Positions 13,260 through 15,904 of a stretch of DNA of 15,904 nt are shown one piece after another (positions within the stretch are counted from its first letter, which is position 1; every line of letters starts with the position of its first letter). The DNA comes from an uncultured Clostridia bacterium (GTDB lineage Bacteria > Bacillota > Clostridia > Peptostreptococcales > Anaerovoracaceae), in the NCBI GenBank assembly GCA_934255435.1, contig CAKQNZ010000036.1:1-15904 (forward strand), in the 5' to 3' direction. The translations under genes were made by a program, and so were the position numbers. A model generated the notes under the pieces. The model did no database searches, was not told the DNA's origin, and saw nothing but the letters and a program-made list of their open reading frames with translations.

Positions 13260-15002
13260 ATGGACTTCAGGGAAAAACTGACTGGATATATCGAAATACT
13301 GGACTGCACAGCAAAAGATCTGTCGGAGGCATGCGGACTTTCCGCTGCTACCATAAGCCGTTACAGATCCGGCGAGCGCATCCCCAGGGCAGACTCGGAA
13401 AATTTCCAGAAACTCGTCAGCGGCATCGTGCAGCTGGCAGAAACGAAAGGGCTTGGCGATATCACTGAAAGCTCAGTATCGGCTGTGCTGTATCCACTGG
13501 CTGTAAACGGTACTGTGGATACAGCCAGGCTCCAGGCGAACCTGGACACACTGCTGAATACGCTGCCTGTCAGTGTATCGGAGCTTTCCCGCAGCCTCAG
13601 CTACGATGCATCATATATCTCACGCATCAGGAACGGACAGCGCCAGCCTGCCGATCCGCTGAAATTCGCTTCAGGCATCGCTGATTTCGCTGCACGCAGG
13701 TATCCGGACAGGGAGCATCTCGATATCATTGCAGCGATGACAGGCTGCAGTCCCGATGAGCTCAAAGACCCGGACACATACCGTGACATATTATGCAGAT
13801 GGCTCACCAGCGGGACATCTGCTGCGAAAGACCCTGTGGCGGATTTCCTTGAAAAACTTTCCCTATTCGATCTCGACGAGTACATCAGAGCCATACATTT
13901 CGATGAACTCAAAGTGCCTTCAGTACCTTTCCAGCTGCCGGGGTCAAGAAATTTTCACGGACTTGCTGAAATGATGGACAGCGAGCTTGCTTTCCTGAAA
14001 TCGACAGTGCTTTCGAGATCCAGCGAGCCTGTCATCATGTACAGTGACATGCCTATGGGCGAGATGGCAAAAGACCCGGAATTCCCCAAAAAGTGGATGT
14101 TCGGCATGGCGATGATGCTGAAAAAGGGGCTGCACCTGCATCAGATACACAATATCGACCGCTCCTTCGAAGATATGATGCTGGGGCTGGAAAGCTGGAT
14201 ACCTATGTACATGACCGGGCAGATATCCCCTTACTACCTGAAAGGCGTACAGGACAATGTCTTTTCCCACCTCCTCAAAGTATCGGGAAGTGCGGCGCTG
14301 TCAGGTGAAGCAATAAAGGGCCATCACTCAGAGGGCAGATATCATCTTACAAAAAATAAAGAAGAAGTCGCCTACTACAGAAAGCGTGCAAAGCACCTCC
14401 TGTCGAAAGCAACTCCTCTGATGGAAATATTCCGCAGTGACCGAGCTGCAGAATACAGCAGTTTCCTGAAAAAAGATTCATCCGTTCCCGGAGAAAGGCA
14501 TCATATCCTTTCCTCGCTGCCTCTTCATACTATATCGGATGAGCTGGCAGACCACATACTGTCACAAAACGGCATATCTGGCCATCAGCATATGAAAATA
14601 AAAGAATATATCACTGCTCAGCGTAAGTACACTGAGACTTTGCTGCAGCACAGCCCCATAACCGAGGAAATACCTGTGCTTACTGAAGATGAGTTCACAG
14701 AGCATCCGCTTGTTCTTTCCCTTTCCGGTATGTTCATGGAAAACGACATATCATACACATGGGAAGATTATCTTGAACATCTTGATCTGACGCAGATGTA
14801 CAGCAGCACCCATCCGGGATATACGCCAGTGAAAAGCCCTGCCTGTGCGTTCCGCAATATACAGATATATATCCACTGCGGGAAATGGGTCATGGTATCA
14901 AAGAACAGGACTCCCGTCATCCACTTCCTGATCCGTCACCCCAAAATGCGTGCCGCTTTTGAAAATATGGTGATACCTGTAATGGATGATATCCGGCTGT
15001 AA
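13260..15002 (+). CDS. Helix-turn-helix regulator with two HTH segments and a long C-terminal domain (580 aa)
   Basis: I start this protein at the ATG at 13260, nine codons inside the longest frame, because AGGAGGAG lies seven bases before it; the upstream ATG has no such site. Residues about 15-55 form an XRE-type HTH (DLSEACGLSAATISRYRSGE). A second, similar segment at about 103-140 (ELSRSLSYDASYISRIRNGQ) follows a 50-residue spacer. The remaining 400 or so residues have no enzyme motif I can name. The most structured stretch, about 275-395, contains KKGLHLHQIHNIDRSFEDMM, LGLESWIPMYMTGQISPYY and a HLLSKATPLMEIF segment, and looks like an all-helical sensor or ligand domain. There is no TM segment. 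It is probably a DNA-binding regulator. It is divergent from the ExbB-like operon and may control it. Confidence 0.82.
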   Translation: MDFREKLTGYIEILDCTAKDLSEACGLSAATISRYRSGERIPRADSENFQKLVSGIVQLAETKGLGDITESSVSAVLYPLAVNGTVDTARLQANLDTLLNTLPVSVSELSRSLSYDASYISRIRNGQRQPADPLKFASGIADFAARRYPDREHLDIIAAMTGCSPDELKDPDTYRDILCRWLTSGTSAAKDPVADFLEKLSLFDLDEYIRAIHFDELKVPSVPFQLPGSRNFHGLAEMMDSELAFLKSTVLSRSSEPVIMYSDMPMGEMAKDPEFPKKWMFGMAMMLKKGLHLHQIHNIDRSFEDMMLGLESWIPMYMTGQISPYYLKGVQDNVFSHLLKVSGSAALSGEAIKGHHSEGRYHLTKNKEEVAYYRKRAKHLLSKATPLMEIFRSDRAAEYSSFLKKDSSVPGERHHILSSLPLHTISDELADHILSQNGISGHQHMKIKEYITAQRKYTETLLQHSPITEEIPVLTEDEFTEHPLVLSLSGMFMENDISYTWEDYLEHLDLTQMYSSTHPGYTPVKSPACAFRNIQIYIHCGKWVMVSKNRTPVIHFLIRHPKMRAAFENMVIPVMDDIRL

Positions 15003-15048
15003 TGCTCTGATGCAGATCGACGAACTCGGACAGATGATGCTGCCGGAC

Positions 15049-15831
15049 TCAGATCCTCTCGAAGAGTTTGTCTGATGCGGCTGCCAGGTCCATACCGCCA
15101 CCGCCTTCAGCTACTATGCTCATCATCTTCTCCGCATCGCAGATCTGACTTCCTGCCAGCACAGTGACGCCATATTCCCTGAAAACTTCAGGACACATCG
15201 GCGTGCTGGCTCCGACTATGGCGATCTCCTCTGCGCCTGAGCTTGCTTTCAGGAGACTCTCCATTGTCTTGTTTATGAAGCTTGTGCCTGTCAGGACTAT
15301 CTTGTTGCATCCCGGCAGTATATCGCAGGCTTCATCGCCTGACTTCATCTTCGTCACCTGATTGCTTTCGTATTCCTCAGGATGTTTCTCGAACACGTAA
15401 AGAGTCCCGGCTGTCTGATATCTGCGTACCAGCGGGCAGAACCAGCCTACCATCCCTATGGTGTCGCTGCTGTCTGCAGACATGGCTTCTGAAATATTCG
15501 GTCCTTTGCTGAATCCCCTGTTCAACACCGCATTAACAGCGGCAGTGCCAACAGCCGCCTCTGCCATCTCACGGCTGGCAGCAAGCTCCATAAGCTGCGA
15601 AACAGGCGTGCCTTTGATATGCCCCGCCGGTTTCAACACGCCACATGAACTGCCAAGCTCCTCTCTGAAAGTGAAGCTCACGCCTCCGTATCCATCGCTC
15701 AAAACAACACCGGTATATCCTACTCCGATGCAGAGCCGCTCCACCACCAGTTCACGTCCGGTCTCTTCTGCGATCTGCAGTGCTTTCTGCTTTGCATTCT
15801 CTATTATCTTTTCTTCCAGCGATAAACTCAT
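15049..15831 (-). CDS. DUF364 domain protein (putative heavy-metal chelatase type)
   Basis: A 260-residue cytosolic protein. The N-terminal third (LEEKIIENAKQKALQIAEET, then ERLCIGVGYTGVVLSDGYGG) has the enolase-N-like fold reported for this family. The rest is a Rossmann-like half with IGMVGWFCPLVRR (about 125-137), CNKIVLTGTSFINKTMESLL, IAIVGASTPMCPEVFREYGV and LAGSQICDA, ending in EGGGGMDL. These match DUF364, sometimes called 'putative heavy-metal chelatase' on structural grounds; function in vivo is unproven. GGGAGG lies eight bases before the ATG. It is convergent with the HTH regulator (46 bases apart, no clear terminator between them) and appears to be monocistronic. It ends with TGA. 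Confidence 0.88.
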   Translation of the reverse strand: MSLSLEEKIIENAKQKALQIAEETGRELVVERLCIGVGYTGVVLSDGYGGVSFTFREELGSSCGVLKPAGHIKGTPVSQLMELAASREMAEAAVGTAAVNAVLNRGFSKGPNISEAMSADSSDTIGMVGWFCPLVRRYQTAGTLYVFEKHPEEYESNQVTKMKSGDEACDILPGCNKIVLTGTSFINKTMESLLKASSGAEEIAIVGASTPMCPEVFREYGVTVLAGSQICDAEKMMSIVAEGGGGMDLAAASDKLFERI

Positions 15832-15871
15832 AATGATTCCTCCCGTTACTGAAATACTGCCTCTGTCTTAT

Positions 15872-15893
15872 ATTATATCATGTACGCCATGAT
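15872..15893 (-). promoter_or_regulatory. Extended -10 promoter with overlapping palindrome, upstream of the DUF364 gene
   Basis: On the minus strand a perfect TATAAT (15872-15877) is preceded by TGA (extended -10), with no good -35. The palindrome ATCATG-N5-CATGAT (15877-15893) lies directly upstream and overlaps the -10 region by one base, so a bound protein could block or help polymerase. The leader is about 35 bases. Confidence 0.55.
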
Positions 15894-15904
15894 CATCATC
15901 GTTG

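Overview
This looks like a chromosomal stretch from a low-to-mid GC Gram-positive anaerobe of the Clostridia. A Eubacteriales lineage is plausible, but the genus cannot be fixed from sequence alone. The evidence is strong AGGAGG-type ribosome binding sites, TTGAna/TATAAT promoters, heavy use of ATA and AGA/AGG codons, secreted Big_2 and fibronectin-like surface proteins, an MscL with a C-terminal zinc ribbon, and several clostridial 'DUF' families. TGA is an ordinary stop here: it closes at least five intact genes. No tRNA, rRNA, CRISPR array or transposase was found.

Layout. (1) At 1-173 is the 3' end of a DUF815-type ATPase, followed by a strong bidirectional terminator. (2) At 315-536 is a small unknown gene with its own promoter. 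(3) At 759-5495 is a 1578-residue secreted modular protein: a DUF6273-like domain, a lipase-like alpha/beta hydrolase with Ser526 and Asp589 visible, a mid-protein repeat region, a Cys-rich linker and two Big_2 domains. Its promoter overlaps the end of a two-gene cassette of small proteins (5554-5983), one of which is only 50 residues long. (4) At 6075-9788 are four co-directional genes read mscL -> M18 aminopeptidase -> nitroreductase -> MATE transporter, probably one transcript. A 19-bp perfect dyad precedes the MATE gene. (5) At 10015-12872 is the most unusual region: an operon encoding a small secreted peptide, a secreted and membrane-anchored protein interrupted by an in-frame TGA, a MotA/TolQ/ExbB-type channel subunit, an ExbD-like DUF2149 protein, and a broken surface-protein remnant ending at a strong terminator. 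(6) A 387-bp divergent intergenic region (12873-13259) carries palindromes and promoters and separates that operon from a 580-residue HTH regulator (13260-15002). (7) At 15049-15831 is a convergent DUF364 gene with an extended -10 promoter and a palindrome beside it.

How the parts may work together. The ExbB-like and ExbD-like proteins should form an ion-driven motor in the cytoplasmic membrane. A Gram-positive cell has no outer membrane or TonB receptor for it to drive, so its target is unknown. The co-transcribed exported proteins are the obvious candidates. The divergent HTH protein is a plausible, unproven regulator. The in-frame TGA in the exported anchor protein and the A8-tract lesion in the last gene suggest that this locus is decaying or recoded in this strain, or that it carries sequence errors.
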